DNA of 64,000 nt from Pseudomonas sp. W4I3. Lineage in GTDB: Bacteria > Pseudomonadota > Gammaproteobacteria > Pseudomonadales > Pseudomonadaceae. The stretch is from contig NZ_JAUSXS010000001.1 of assembly GCF_030816195.1 (NCBI RefSeq), positions 5,727,501 to 5,791,500 of the forward strand, given 5' to 3'. The notes beneath the pieces were generated by a model. The model worked only from the letters and a program-made list of their open reading frames with translations, was not told the origin of the DNA and made no database searches. Position numbers and translations under genes: made by a program. This document shows positions 46,679 through 56,914 of this stretch, piece by piece; positions within the stretch are counted from its first letter, which is position 1; every line of letters starts with the position of its first letter.

Positions 46679-47815
46679 TCAGCGTCGCTTGGCCATCTCA
46701 TTGATGAAACGGTCGAACAGCGGCGCTACGTCGTTCGGGCCCGGGCTGGCTTCAGGGTGGCCCTGGAAGCTGAACGCGCTCTTGTCGGTGCGCTCGATGC
46801 CCTGCAGGGAACCGTCGAACAGCGACTTGTGAATGGCACGCACGTTAGCCGGCAGTGTCGCTTCATCCACCGCAAAACCGTGGTTCTGGCTGGTGATCAT
46901 TACAACGCCGGTGTCCAGATCTTGCACAGGGTGGTTGGCACCATGGTGGCCGTGTCCCATTTTCAGGGTTTTGGCGCCGGAGGCCAGGGCCAGCAACTGG
47001 TGGCCCAGGCAGATACCGAATACCGGAATCTCGGTTTCCAGCACTTCCTTGATCGCCTGGATGGCGTAGTCGCATGGCTCAGGGTCACCCGGGCCGTTGG
47101 ACAGGAACACGCCGTCCGGTTGCAGGGCGAGCACTTCGCTGGCCGGGGTCTGTGCAGGCACCACGGTTACGCGGCAGCCACGCTCGACCAGCATGCGCAG
47201 GATGTTGTATTTGACGCCGTAGTCGTAGGCAACCACGTGATAGGGCAACTCGGCAGCGTCGATGGTCGCGTGACTGTCGGTCTTCAGATCCCAGACAGTG
47301 GAGCGCCACTCGTACTTCTCTTTGACGCTGACGACTTTCGCCAGGTCCATGCCTTTCAGGCCAGGGAAACCTTGCGCTGCGGCAATCGCCGCCTTTTCGG
47401 AAATATTGTCACCGACCATGATGCAGCCGTTCTGCGAGCCTTTCTCACGCAGGATGCGCGTCAGGCGGCGCGTATCGATACCGGCGATCGCCACAACGTT
47501 GTTGGCTTTCAGGTAATCGGACAGCGACATCGTGTTACGCCAGTTGCTCGCGACCAGCGGCAGATCGCGAATCACCAGACCGGCCGACCAGACACGATCA
47601 GACTCGACGTCTTCCGGTGTGGTACCGGTGTTGCCGATGTGCGGATAGGTCAGGGTAACGATCTGCTGGGCGTAGGAAGGATCAGTAAGGATTTCCTGAT
47701 AGCCGGTCATGGCAGTGTTAAACACTACCTCTCCAACGGTTTGACCGTCGGCTCCAATGGCTTCGCCGCGAAAAATGCTGCCATCAGCAAGGGCGAGTAT
47801 GGCTGGCTTAGTCAA
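46679..47815 (-). CDS. carA: Carbamoyl-phosphate synthase small subunit
   Basis: A 378-residue glutaminase subunit that supplies ammonia to CarB. The class I amidotransferase triad is visible: Cys in FGICLGHQLL, with His and Glu in FQGHPEASPGP. The N-terminal CarA domain is complete. The start codon is TTG at 47815 with GGGAGG six bases upstream; no ATG or GTG fits the MTKPAILALADG beginning. Only 105 bp separate it from carB. From memory P. aeruginosa has an extra ORF between them, absent here. A leader with an attenuator lies upstream. Confidence 0.96.
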   Translation of the reverse strand: MTKPAILALADGSIFRGEAIGADGQTVGEVVFNTAMTGYQEILTDPSYAQQIVTLTYPHIGNTGTTPEDVESDRVWSAGLVIRDLPLVASNWRNTMSLSDYLKANNVVAIAGIDTRRLTRILREKGSQNGCIMVGDNISEKAAIAAAQGFPGLKGMDLAKVVSVKEKYEWRSTVWDLKTDSHATIDAAELPYHVVAYDYGVKYNILRMLVERGCRVTVVPAQTPASEVLALQPDGVFLSNGPGDPEPCDYAIQAIKEVLETEIPVFGICLGHQLLALASGAKTLKMGHGHHGANHPVQDLDTGVVMITSQNHGFAVDEATLPANVRAIHKSLFDGSLQGIERTDKSAFSFQGHPEASPGPNDVAPLFDRFINEMAKRR

Positions 47816-47860
47816 GAAGACCTCCCGTAAATAAAGCCTGAAAGGGCGATCGCAGGTTGT

Positions 47861-47898
47861 AAAAAAGCGGAGTGACGTATGGACACGTCACCCCGCTT
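47861..47898 (-). terminator. carA attenuator
   Basis: In the minus direction AAGCGG-G-GTGACGT pairs with ACGTCAC-T-CCGCTT (one mismatch in 14) around a six-base loop, then TTTTTT. It is a strong intrinsic terminator 46 bases before the carA start, inside its leader. Confidence 0.85.
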
Positions 47899-47900
47899 CT

Positions 47901-47936
47901 TCACTGAATTATTCTGCGCGCTTTTAGTGGACACAC
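47901..47936 (-). CDS. Possible carA leader peptide (11 codons)
   Basis: GTG-TGT-CCA-CTA-AAA-GCG-CGC-AGA-ATA-ATT-CAG-TGA, i.e. MCPLKARRIIQ. It has two adjacent arginine codons and ends two bases before the attenuator stem. There is no strong ribosome site, so translation is unproven. Nested inverted repeats lie just upstream (CTGTAagcTACAG; TTTAGTG/CACTAAA). Confidence 0.35.
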   Translation of the reverse strand: MCPLKARRIIQ

Positions 47937-48029
47937 TAAAGCTGTAGCTTACAGAAAAAGGCTTTTTGGGTCCACCGCTAATTGAGCCTTAAAGGCAGGA
48001 GAATGCGACAGGACGTCGCCTAGCGGGTA

Positions 48030-48066
48030 AAAACGAGGGCCCAGCATAAGCCTGGGCCCCTGTTTT
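48030..48066. terminator. dapB terminator
   Basis: GGGCCCAGGC pairs with GCCTGGGCCC-type sequence (GGGCCCAG/CTGGGCCC), then TCGTTTTT in the minus direction. The other side also has a short T-run. Confidence 0.85.
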
Positions 48067-48075
48067 AGCTACTGA

Positions 48076-48882
48076 TTAGTGCAGATCGAGCACATCACGC
48101 ATGTCATAGAGGCCCGCCTCGCGGCCTTCCAGCCAGAGCGCAGCACGTACCGCCCCCTTGGCAAACGTCATGCGACTGGACGCCTTGTGCGTGATTTCCA
48201 GGCGCTCGCCCTCGGAGGCGAACAGTACAGTGTGATCACCCACCACATCGCCACCGCGCACGGTTGCAAAACCAATAGTGTCGCGCGCGCGCGCACCGGT
48301 ATGGCCTTCGCGGCCGTACACCGCCACCTTCGACAAGTCGCGGCCCAGCGCATCGGCAATCGCCTCGCCCATGCGCAGCGCCGTGCCCGAAGGTGCGTCG
48401 ATCTTGTGGCGATGATGGGTCTCGATGATCTCGATATCGGCCTCATCCCCCAGCACGCGCGCCGCCATATCAAGCAGCTTGAGCGAGAGGTTCACACCAA
48501 CGCTGAAGTTGGCGGCGAAGACGATAGGAATATCCTTGCCCGCCTCCACCAGCAATTGTTTCTGCTCAAGCGTCAAACCCGTAGTGCCGATCACCATCGC
48601 CTTGCCTGCTTTACGGCAGAACGCGAGGTTTTTCAGCATCACCTCTGGCAGCGTGAAGTCGATCAACACGTCGAACTCGTCCGCCACCTGCTCCAGGCTG
48701 CCGGACAACGAAACGCCGATACGGCCCAGCGAGGCCAACTCACCGGCATCCGCACCGATCAGCGTACTGCCCGGACGAACGATGGCCGCGGTCAGCCCAG
48801 ACGCCGGCGAGCGCAGTTGCACCGCTTCGACCAGTGTCTTGCCCATGCGTCCGGCAGCACCCATTACGGCTATACGTCGCAT
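48076..48882 (-). CDS. dapB: 4-hydroxy-tetrahydrodipicolinate reductase
   Basis: A 268-residue NAD(P)H-dependent enzyme of lysine and diaminopimelate synthesis. The Rossmann motif is IAVMGAAGRMGK, then ANFSVGVNL, the catalytic ETHHRHKIDAPSGTAL (His pair and Lys) and TIGFATVRGGDVVGDHTV. I chose ATG 48882 over the GTG two codons upstream because AAGGA then has proper spacing. It lies ten bases after dnaJ, the conserved dnaJ-dapB-carA order. Confidence 0.96.
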   Translation of the reverse strand: MRRIAVMGAAGRMGKTLVEAVQLRSPASGLTAAIVRPGSTLIGADAGELASLGRIGVSLSGSLEQVADEFDVLIDFTLPEVMLKNLAFCRKAGKAMVIGTTGLTLEQKQLLVEAGKDIPIVFAANFSVGVNLSLKLLDMAARVLGDEADIEIIETHHRHKIDAPSGTALRMGEAIADALGRDLSKVAVYGREGHTGARARDTIGFATVRGGDVVGDHTVLFASEGERLEITHKASSRMTFAKGAVRAALWLEGREAGLYDMRDVLDLH

Positions 48883-48892
48883 ACTCACTTCC

Positions 48893-50017
48893 TTACAGGT
48901 CGCCGAAGAAGCGCTTCACGCCATCGAAAAAGCCCGTGGTTTTTGGCGAGTGAGAGTCATCACCCGCCAATGAACTGCGGAACTCTTCAAGCAACTCACG
49001 CTGACGGCGATTCAGGTTGACGGGGGTTTCCACCGCCACACGACACATCAGGTCGCCAGCACCACCACCGCGCACGGGCGCAACACCCTTGCCACGGATG
49101 CGGAACTGTTTACCGGTCTGCGTACCCTCAGGAATCTTGAGCTTGACCCGACCATCAAGGGTCGGAATCTCCAACTCGCCACCCAGCGCTGCGTCGACAA
49201 AGCTGATGGGCACTTCACAGAACAGATGCTTGCCATCGCGCTGGAAGATCGAGTGCTCGCGCACATTGATGACCACGTACAGGTCGCCGGTAGGGCCACC
49301 CTGAGTACCCGCCTCGCCCTCACCCGACAGACGGATGCGGTCGCCGGTATCCACGCCCGCCGGCACCTTCACCGAAAGCGTCTTGTACTCTTCGACACGA
49401 CCTTCGCCGTGGCAGGAATCGCACGGATCGGAAATGATCTTGCCCTGGCCATGGCAACGCGGGCAGGTTTGCTGCACCGAGAAGAAACCCTGCTGCATGC
49501 GCACCTGGCCAATACCGCCACAGGTCGGGCAGGTGATGGGCGAAGAGCCTTTCTTTGCACCCGAGCCATCGCACGGCTTGCAGTTGACCAGCGTCGGCAC
49601 ACGGATATTGACACTGGTGCCACGCACGGCTTCTTCCAGGTTCAGCTCCAAGGTGTAGCGCAAGTCACTGCCACGTTGGGCACCGCCACGCTGGCCGCCA
49701 CGGCCACCACCGAAGAAATCACTGAACACATCACCGAAGATATCGGAGAAGTTCTGGCCACCAAAACCGGCACCACCGCCACCCATGCTCGGGTCGACGC
49801 CGGCATGCCCATACTGGTCGTAGGCTGCACGCTTGTTGGGATCAGACAGACATTCGTAGGCCTCATTGGCCTCTTTGAACATTTCTTCGGACTCTTTGCT
49901 GTCCGGATTACGGTCCGGGTGGTGCTTCATCGCCAGGCGACGGTAAGCCTTCTTCAGGTCCGCCTCGCTGGAGCCACGCTCCACACCCAATACTTCGTAA
50001 TAGTCACGCTTTGCCAT
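48893..50017 (-). CDS. dnaJ: Chaperone protein DnaJ
   Basis: A 374-residue type I Hsp40 that stimulates DnaK ATPase and delivers substrates. The J domain has HPD in KHHPDRNPD. A Gly/Phe-rich linker (GGGGAGFGG) follows, then the zinc region with four CxxCxGxG-type repeats (CKPCDGSGAKKG, CPTCGGIGQV, CPRCHGQGK, CDSCHGEGR), and a C-terminal substrate domain. I placed the start at ATG 50017 (MAKRDYYEVLG). It is separated from dnaK by 317 bp. Confidence 0.97.
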   Translation of the reverse strand: MAKRDYYEVLGVERGSSEADLKKAYRRLAMKHHPDRNPDSKESEEMFKEANEAYECLSDPNKRAAYDQYGHAGVDPSMGGGGAGFGGQNFSDIFGDVFSDFFGGGRGGQRGGAQRGSDLRYTLELNLEEAVRGTSVNIRVPTLVNCKPCDGSGAKKGSSPITCPTCGGIGQVRMQQGFFSVQQTCPRCHGQGKIISDPCDSCHGEGRVEEYKTLSVKVPAGVDTGDRIRLSGEGEAGTQGGPTGDLYVVINVREHSIFQRDGKHLFCEVPISFVDAALGGELEIPTLDGRVKLKIPEGTQTGKQFRIRGKGVAPVRGGGAGDLMCRVAVETPVNLNRRQRELLEEFRSSLAGDDSHSPKTTGFFDGVKRFFGDL

Positions 50018-50334
50018 AAGTCTTTGCACTCTTAAGGACGTTCAGCCAGACCCTCCTGAGCCTCGCCAAACTCGTTGAGCCCCAATGAAGGCCCGGACCC
50101 AACTCACGTCAATTCAACGATCCTGGTCATTACTACTTTTAGCCGGTCACCCGACTAAAAATGCGGTATTTACTGCTCGGAAAGCAGGAGCATTCCCGAT
50201 CACACCGCCAGCATCCGAACGCTGTCGCATGCTGTAAAAATTCGCATACCCCAGACACGCCAACGCGGGAGCAAGCTCCCGCGCGGCGACATCCTACCAG
50301 TCACCGCTTGTGAGCGGTCAACCGGGCGACCAAG
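50018..50334. other. dnaK-dnaJ intergenic region
   Basis: A 317-bp stretch without a gene. It has a REP-like GCGGGAG-CAAG-CTCCCGC hairpin at 50265-50282, and an imperfect TTTTAGCCGG/CCGACTAAAA stem at 50137-50160 that may be a terminator or processing site. I see no clear promoter for dnaJ. Confidence 0.5.
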
Positions 50335-52251
<1,917 letters not shown>

Positions 52252-52353
52252 GATTGACTCTCCCGAAACTTGAATTTGGTTGCCGCAGCAGTTGTGGCTA
52301 ACTGCGGTAGCACTTAAACGCTTGACTTATAAATGGGGGCCTTGCGGCGGATT

Positions 52354-52914
52354 TCAAGCCTGCTCATCAATAGAAGGCGAAACGGGTGCAGGAGCCTTGC
52401 TCACCACCACCATCGCCGGGCGCAACAGGCGACCATTGAGCAGATAGCCCTTCTGGAACACCTTCAATACGCTGTTAGGCTCAAGGTCGTGACTTTCCTG
52501 CATCGCCATCGCCTGATGATGCTCGGCATTGAACGGCTCACCGCCTTGTGGATCGATGGCTTCCAACTGATAACGCTTCAGGGTGTCCTGGAACATTTTC
52601 AGGGTCAGTTCGATCCCTTCGCGCATCGGGCGGATGTTTTCATCATCCGGATTGGACAGTTCAAGGCCACGTTCCAGGCTGTCGATAATCGGCAGCAGGT
52701 CATTGGCGAATTTCTCCAACGCGAATTTGTGAGCCTTTTCTACGTCCTGCTCGGCACGGCGGCGGACGTTCTGCAGATCGGCGGCAACACGCAACGACTG
52801 ATCCTGCGCTGCGGCCAATTGCTCTTCCAGCACTTGCACACGAGTACCCAGTTCATCGCCGGCAGCCGAATTGGCGTCTGGCGTTTGCGTATCCTGCGTC
52901 TGTTCGTCAGCCAT
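52354..52914 (-). CDS. grpE: Nucleotide exchange factor GrpE
   Basis: A 186-residue dimeric factor that releases ADP from DnaK. An acidic disordered N-terminus precedes a long helix (about residues 25-90 with LEEQLAAAQDQ) and the C-terminal beta-wing domain (HHQAMAMQESHDLEPNSVLKVFQKGYLLNGRLLRPAMVVVSK, given only as AMVVVSK end motif). The ribosome site AAAGGAG is perfectly placed. It is the first gene of grpE-dnaK-dnaJ and is divergent from recN. Confidence 0.96.
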   Translation of the reverse strand: MADEQTQDTQTPDANSAAGDELGTRVQVLEEQLAAAQDQSLRVAADLQNVRRRAEQDVEKAHKFALEKFANDLLPIIDSLERGLELSNPDDENIRPMREGIELTLKMFQDTLKRYQLEAIDPQGGEPFNAEHHQAMAMQESHDLEPNSVLKVFQKGYLLNGRLLRPAMVVVSKAPAPVSPSIDEQA

Positions 52915-52966
52915 AGATTTCTCCTTTCAAAATCATGCGCGAACTCAACTCGCGCTTCTGTTCCGG

Positions 52967-52997
52967 TATATGGGGCCACAATTTTCAGGTTCAAGGG
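52967..52997 (-). promoter_or_regulatory. Sigma-32 heat-shock promoter of grpE-dnaK-dnaJ
   Basis: On the minus strand CCCTTGAA (52990-52997), 14 bases, CCCCATATA (52967-52975): an almost perfect sigma-32 consensus (CTTGAA and CCCCAT-T). The leader to the grpE ATG is about 45 nt. Confidence 0.92.
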
Positions 52998-53127
52998 CGC
53001 AGGCGTTACCAAAAGTCTTTCGTGTCTCCCGGTTGTTTTCCGGCGCTAGATTTCGCATTGCACTAAAAAAAACCGACTTCCAAGCAAATCGAGCTAAGCC
53101 GCAGGATTGTCAGCCCGGAACAAAACA

Positions 53128-53143
53128 CTGTATAAATAACCAG
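53128..53143 (+). promoter_or_regulatory. LexA (SOS) box of recN
   Basis: CTGTATAAATAACCAG fits CTG-N10-CAG with the TATA-like core. It lies 25 bp before the recN ATG. Confidence 0.85.
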
Positions 53144-53167
53144 ACCTAAAGCCTGGGAGCGACCTTC

Positions 53168-54841
53168 ATGCTCGTGCACCTGTCCGTACATAACTACGCC
53201 ATCGTTGAACATCTGGATCTCGAACTGGATCGCGGCATGAGCGTAATCACAGGCGAGACCGGCGCCGGCAAGTCGATCATGCTCGACGCACTGGGCCTGA
53301 CACTGGGTGATCGCGCCGACAGCGGCGTGGTGCGCCCCGGTGCCGACAAAGCCGACATCCTGGCCACCTTCGACCTGGGCGACATTCCCGAAGCCGAAAC
53401 CTGGCTGGCCGAGCGCGACCTCAACAACGAAGGGCCGTGCATTCTGCGCCGGGTGATCACCGCCGAAGGGCGCTCACGTGGCTATATCAACGGCACGCCC
53501 TGCCCCCTCGGCGACCTGAAAGCCCTGGGCGAACTGCTGATCGATATCCACAGCCAGCATGAACACCAATCGCTGCTTAAAACCGACACTCATCGCCGCC
53601 TGCTCGACGAGTATGCCGGCGCCACCGATCTTGCTCGCCAGGTTCAACTGGCCGCCCAACGCTGGCGCCAGACCCGCCAGGAACTGGAACGCCTTTCCAA
53701 CTCCGGCGACGAGCAACGCGCTCGCCATCAATTGCTCAGCTATCAACTCGAAGAGCTTGAAAGCCTGGGCCTGGGTGAGACCGAATTGGAGCAGCTTGAG
53801 CAGGAACACAAGAACCTGACCAACGCCGAGACGCTGCTGGGTATCTGCCGCCAGGTGGTCGAGCAATGCAGCGAAAGCGATTCGGGCAATGTGCTTAATG
53901 CACTGACGGCGAGCCTCAATCGCCTGTCCAGCGTGAATAACGCATCCGGCTCACTGAGTGAAGCCACCACCTTGCTGACCAGTGCACAAATTCAGGTAGA
54001 GGAAGCGGTCGGTGAGCTGAACCGCTTTCTGGATCATTTCGACGCCGACCCGGCACGCCTGCAGGAAATAGAAGAGCGACTGGACACCATCTACACCCTG
54101 GCGCGCAAACATCGGATCCAGCCAACCGAAGTAGCGGCAATGCAGCAAAAGCTGATGGACGAAATCGAGACCCTGAACGCAAACGACGAGTCCATCGAAC
54201 GCCTCGGCGAAGAACTCGCCTCCTTTGCTCGCCACTATCAGGAAAAGGCTCGCGAGCTGAGCGACCTTCGCCAGCAGGCTGCTACCCGACTGGCCGGCGC
54301 CGTGGAACAGGAAATCCAGCGCCTGGGCATGCCTGGTGGTCGTTTCACCATCCAATTGAATGCCAACACCACCAATGAGCTACAGCCCCATGGACTCGAA
54401 CAGGTCGAGCTTCTGGTAAGCGCCAACCCGGGGCAACCGCTCAAAGCCCTGGCAAAAGTCGCCTCCGGCGGCGAGCTTTCACGGATCAGTCTGGCAATCC
54501 AGGTCATCACCGCACAAACCTCGCGGGTGCCGACACTGGTATTCGATGAGGTGGACGTTGGCATTGGCGGCCCGACTGCCGAGATTGTCGGTCAGTTATT
54601 GCGACGCCTGGGGGAGCGTGGCCAAGTACTTACCGTGACCCACTTACCGCAAGTGGCAGCCCAAGGGCATCAGCATTTGTTCGTGCACAAGGTGCGAGGC
54701 AGCGACGCGACGCGCACAGCCGTGTCCAAGCTGAACAAGTCGGAGCGCGTGGAAGAAGTGGCGCGGATGCTCGGCGGTATTGATTTGACCAAGGAGTCCC
54801 TGGCTCATGCGAAAAAAATGGTCGTCGCCGCAAAGGCTTGA
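53168..54841 (+). CDS. recN: DNA repair protein RecN
   Basis: A 557-residue SMC-like ATPase acting in double-strand break repair. Walker A is GETGAGKSIMLDAL near the N-terminus. Two coiled-coil segments (about residues 155-375) carry a central hinge-like turn. The C-terminal part has the signature SGGELSRISLA and Walker B LVFDEVDVGIGG, followed by THLPQVAAQGH. SOS-regulated by the box at 53128. The gene is convergent with fur across a palindromic terminator. Confidence 0.96.
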   Translation: MLVHLSVHNYAIVEHLDLELDRGMSVITGETGAGKSIMLDALGLTLGDRADSGVVRPGADKADILATFDLGDIPEAETWLAERDLNNEGPCILRRVITAEGRSRGYINGTPCPLGDLKALGELLIDIHSQHEHQSLLKTDTHRRLLDEYAGATDLARQVQLAAQRWRQTRQELERLSNSGDEQRARHQLLSYQLEELESLGLGETELEQLEQEHKNLTNAETLLGICRQVVEQCSESDSGNVLNALTASLNRLSSVNNASGSLSEATTLLTSAQIQVEEAVGELNRFLDHFDADPARLQEIEERLDTIYTLARKHRIQPTEVAAMQQKLMDEIETLNANDESIERLGEELASFARHYQEKARELSDLRQQAATRLAGAVEQEIQRLGMPGGRFTIQLNANTTNELQPHGLEQVELLVSANPGQPLKALAKVASGGELSRISLAIQVITAQTSRVPTLVFDEVDVGIGGPTAEIVGQLLRRLGERGQVLTVTHLPQVAAQGHQHLFVHKVRGSDATRTAVSKLNKSERVEEVARMLGGIDLTKESLAHAKKMVVAAKA

Positions 54842-54871
54842 GACGAGCATTTTCCTTCTTATATAAAGCAC

Positions 54872-54895
54872 GAAGGCGACCTTAAGGTCGCCTTC
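54872..54895. terminator. Bidirectional terminator between recN and fur
   Basis: A perfect 24-bp palindrome centred on TTAA: GAAGGCGACCTT followed by its inverse. Only short T runs flank it. It separates convergent genes. Confidence 0.75.
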
Positions 54896-54927
54896 AATCG
54901 TTTCGCAGAGCAAATCTGCGACGATTT

Positions 54928-55332
54928 TTACTTTTTCTTACGGATGTACAGCACCAGATTATGGTCCACCAAATCGAATCCATGCTCCTCGGCAATTTCG
55001 TGCTGGAGCTTTTCGATCGCAGGGCTGGTGAACTCGATAACCTCATTGGTATCCAGATCAACCATATGGTCGTGGTGCCCGCCATCGGCCAATTCAAACA
55101 CTGCATGACCGCCGTCGAAATTATGACGAACCACCAGCCCTGCGGCTTCAAACTGGGTCAGGACACGGTAAACCGTGGCCAGGCCAACGTCTTCATTAGA
55201 CTCCATCAGCGCCTTGTAAACGTCCTCGGCACTCATGTGGCGCTGCTCGGCAGAATCGAGCATTTGTAGAATCTTGACTCGGGGCAGAGTCACTTTGAGA
55301 CCGGCTTTGCGTAGTTCGCTATTTTCAACCAT
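54928..55332 (-). CDS. fur: Ferric uptake regulator Fur
   Basis: A 134-residue iron-dependent repressor. The winged helix (LKVTLPRVKILQML ... DVGLATVYRVLTQFEAAGLV) precedes the metal-binding GGHHDHMVDLDTN motif and the dimerisation domain. I placed the start at ATG 55332 (MVENSELRK); the longer frame enters the divergent bamE promoter. Pseudomonas Fur lacks the CxxC zinc motifs of E. coli, and none are seen here. It controls the Fur boxes at 1342 and 4292 in this window. Confidence 0.97.
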   Translation of the reverse strand: MVENSELRKAGLKVTLPRVKILQMLDSAEQRHMSAEDVYKALMESNEDVGLATVYRVLTQFEAAGLVVRHNFDGGHAVFELADGGHHDHMVDLDTNEVIEFTSPAIEKLQHEIAEEHGFDLVDHNLVLYIRKKK

Positions 55333-55430
55333 GGTTAGCTTTCTCGCGGATGCTGCTTCGCAGCTTCTCTTAATACGGGTATGATCGGCGTTTACGTTGT
55401 CCCAGCCAAGATAGTGGAAGTCGCCCACCG

Positions 55431-55958
55431 ATGCAAAACACCAAGCTCTTGCTAACCAGTTTCACCTTTGTGGGACTGCTCGCACTCGCCGGTTGTTCAT
55501 TCCCCGGGGTTTACAAAATCGACATCCAGCAGGGCAATGTCGTCACGCAGGACATGATAGACCAGTTACGCCCGGGAATGACCCGACGGCAAGTACGGTT
55601 TATCATGGGTAACCCCCTGCTGACCGACACTTTCCATGCCGATCGCTGGGATTATCTCTACAGCATCCAGCCTGGCGGCGGTGAGCGCCAGCAGGAGCGC
55701 GTCAGCGTCATTTTCAATGGCAATGACCAGCTTGTCAGTCTGTCCGGTGACTTCATGCCTGGCGTAAGCCGCGATGAAGCCCTACTGGGCAAGGACACCG
55801 GCACCAGCGTGACCGCCCCTGCGCAGGAAGCCGAGAAGCCGAAATCCGAGGTGCCGGCCAAGCCAGGCTCCTTGCTGGACCAGATCCAGAAAGACGTCGA
55901 TGGCGTGGAGACCGTGCCCGTCCCGACGCCACAGCCTCTGGACACCAGCCCGCAGTAA
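55431..55958 (+). CDS. bamE: Outer-membrane lipoprotein OmlA/BamE
   Basis: A 175-residue lipoprotein of the beta-barrel assembly (BAM) complex. The lipobox is LALAGC, so Cys22 would be acylated. The SmpA/OmlA domain is RPGMTRRQVRFIMGNPLLTDTF...WDYLYSIQ. The tail is Pro/Ala/Lys-rich and longer than E. coli BamE (113 residues), as usual in pseudomonads. It is divergent from fur, a conserved pairing in this genus. Confidence 0.95.
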   Translation: MQNTKLLLTSFTFVGLLALAGCSFPGVYKIDIQQGNVVTQDMIDQLRPGMTRRQVRFIMGNPLLTDTFHADRWDYLYSIQPGGGERQQERVSVIFNGNDQLVSLSGDFMPGVSRDEALLGKDTGTSVTAPAQEAEKPKSEVPAKPGSLLDQIQKDVDGVETVPVPTPQPLDTSPQ

Positions 55959-55970
55959 CAAAGCGACACT

Positions 55971-56004
55971 CAACAAAAAGCCCGGCATGCCGGGCTTTTT
56001 GTTG
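55971..56004. terminator. Bidirectional terminator between bamE and rnfH
   Basis: A 34-bp perfect palindrome: CAACAAAAAGCCCGGCA followed by its inverse. Each side has a five-T run, so it works in both directions. Confidence 0.95.
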
Positions 56005-56014
56005 TCTGGCTGAT

Positions 56015-56317
56015 TTATAAGCCCTGCTGCCTGGCCTTCGCCGCCTTGGCAGCACGTTGCCTGCGCACTTCCTTGGGATCTGCCAGCAACGGCCGGTAGA
56101 TTTCGATTCGGTCACTGGGCTGCACAACACGCACGTCGGCGTCCGCAACCACCTTACCGAAGATCCCCAAAGGGCATTCCGCCAGCGCCAGCTGCGCAAA
56201 TTGCTCAGCGATCCCCGACATTCGCACCGCCGCCCTCAGGCTCGTGCCCACCGGAACCGTCACCTGAAGTAAAACCTGGCGATCAATGGCGGCGTGTACC
56301 ACTTCAATCTCAACCAT
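56015..56317 (-). CDS. rnfH: RnfH-family ubiquitin-like protein
   Basis: A 100-residue protein of the RnfH/UPF0125 family with a ubiquitin-like beta-grasp: MVEIEVVHAAIDRQVLLQVTVPVG at the start, SGIAEQFAQLALAECPLGIFGK in the middle, and RVVQPSDRIEIYRPL. The end is basic (KEVRRQRAAKAAKARQ), as in the family. Its precise function is unknown. It forms a two-gene unit with ratA, as in most gammaproteobacteria (ratA-ratB). The start at ATG 56317 overlaps the ratA stop by eight bases. Confidence 0.92.
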   Translation of the reverse strand: MVEIEVVHAAIDRQVLLQVTVPVGTSLRAAVRMSGIAEQFAQLALAECPLGIFGKVVADADVRVVQPSDRIEIYRPLLADPKEVRRQRAAKAAKARQQGL

Positions 56318-56745
56318 GCAGTTGCTTGGCTCGCTCACAGAACGCATCCACCAGCGTATTCGCCGCCTGATTGAATAAAGGTCCCAACGTCGCCCGAACA
56401 ATGGGGCCGGCATAATCGAACGACAGGTCCAGGCTGATCTTGCAGGCCTTGTCCGTCAGCGCCTTGAATACCCATACACCATTGCAACTGGGTGAACGGC
56501 CCCTCCTGCAGATTCATCTCGATGGATTTTCCAGGCACCAGCACATTTCGCGTAACAAAGTGCTGGCTAAGCCCACCCTTGGCTACGCCGACGCTGGCAA
56601 CCATGTGCTCGTCACCGCTCTCCAGCACCTCGGCTGTCGAGCACCACGGCAGGAATTCCGGGTAACGCGCCACGTCGTTGACCAGGTCATAGAGCGCCTG
56701 TGCGGGATAGGGCAGCAGGGCCGAACGTTGAATATGCGTCGTCAT
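56310..56745 (-). pseudogene. ratA: RatA/PasT START-like protein, frameshifted
   Basis: The first about 87 codons read as a normal RatA (MTTHIQRSALLPYPAQALYD, YPEFLPWCS, then EGPFTQL), but the frame then changes. One extra base near 56484 (CAG-TTG-C-AAT) shifts it. Read without that base the protein continues NGVWVFKALTDKACKISLDL, then DYAGPIVRATLGPLFNQAAN and ends AFCERAKQLHG at 56310, a complete family match of about 144 residues. As written, the shifted frame stops at 56335 with an unrelated 48-residue tail. RatA (PasT/UbiB-linked COQ10-like) binds lipid or quinone; E. coli RatA is reported to block 70S formation. The event may be a real mutation or a sequencing/assembly error. Confidence 0.88.
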
Positions 56746-56914
56746 GTGAGCGTTATTTCCACAGCTGAGCGGGCAAACATCGCGAAAGAACAGCCAGATC
56801 CGCGAGAGAAAAAAACCAAAGTACTGCCGGCATTGTCCGGGATTCGTCCAACACGCTCAAGCACGCAGGTTGACCGTAGCCGACACGCTCGCAACTCCCT
56901 ATAATGCCGCCCCT

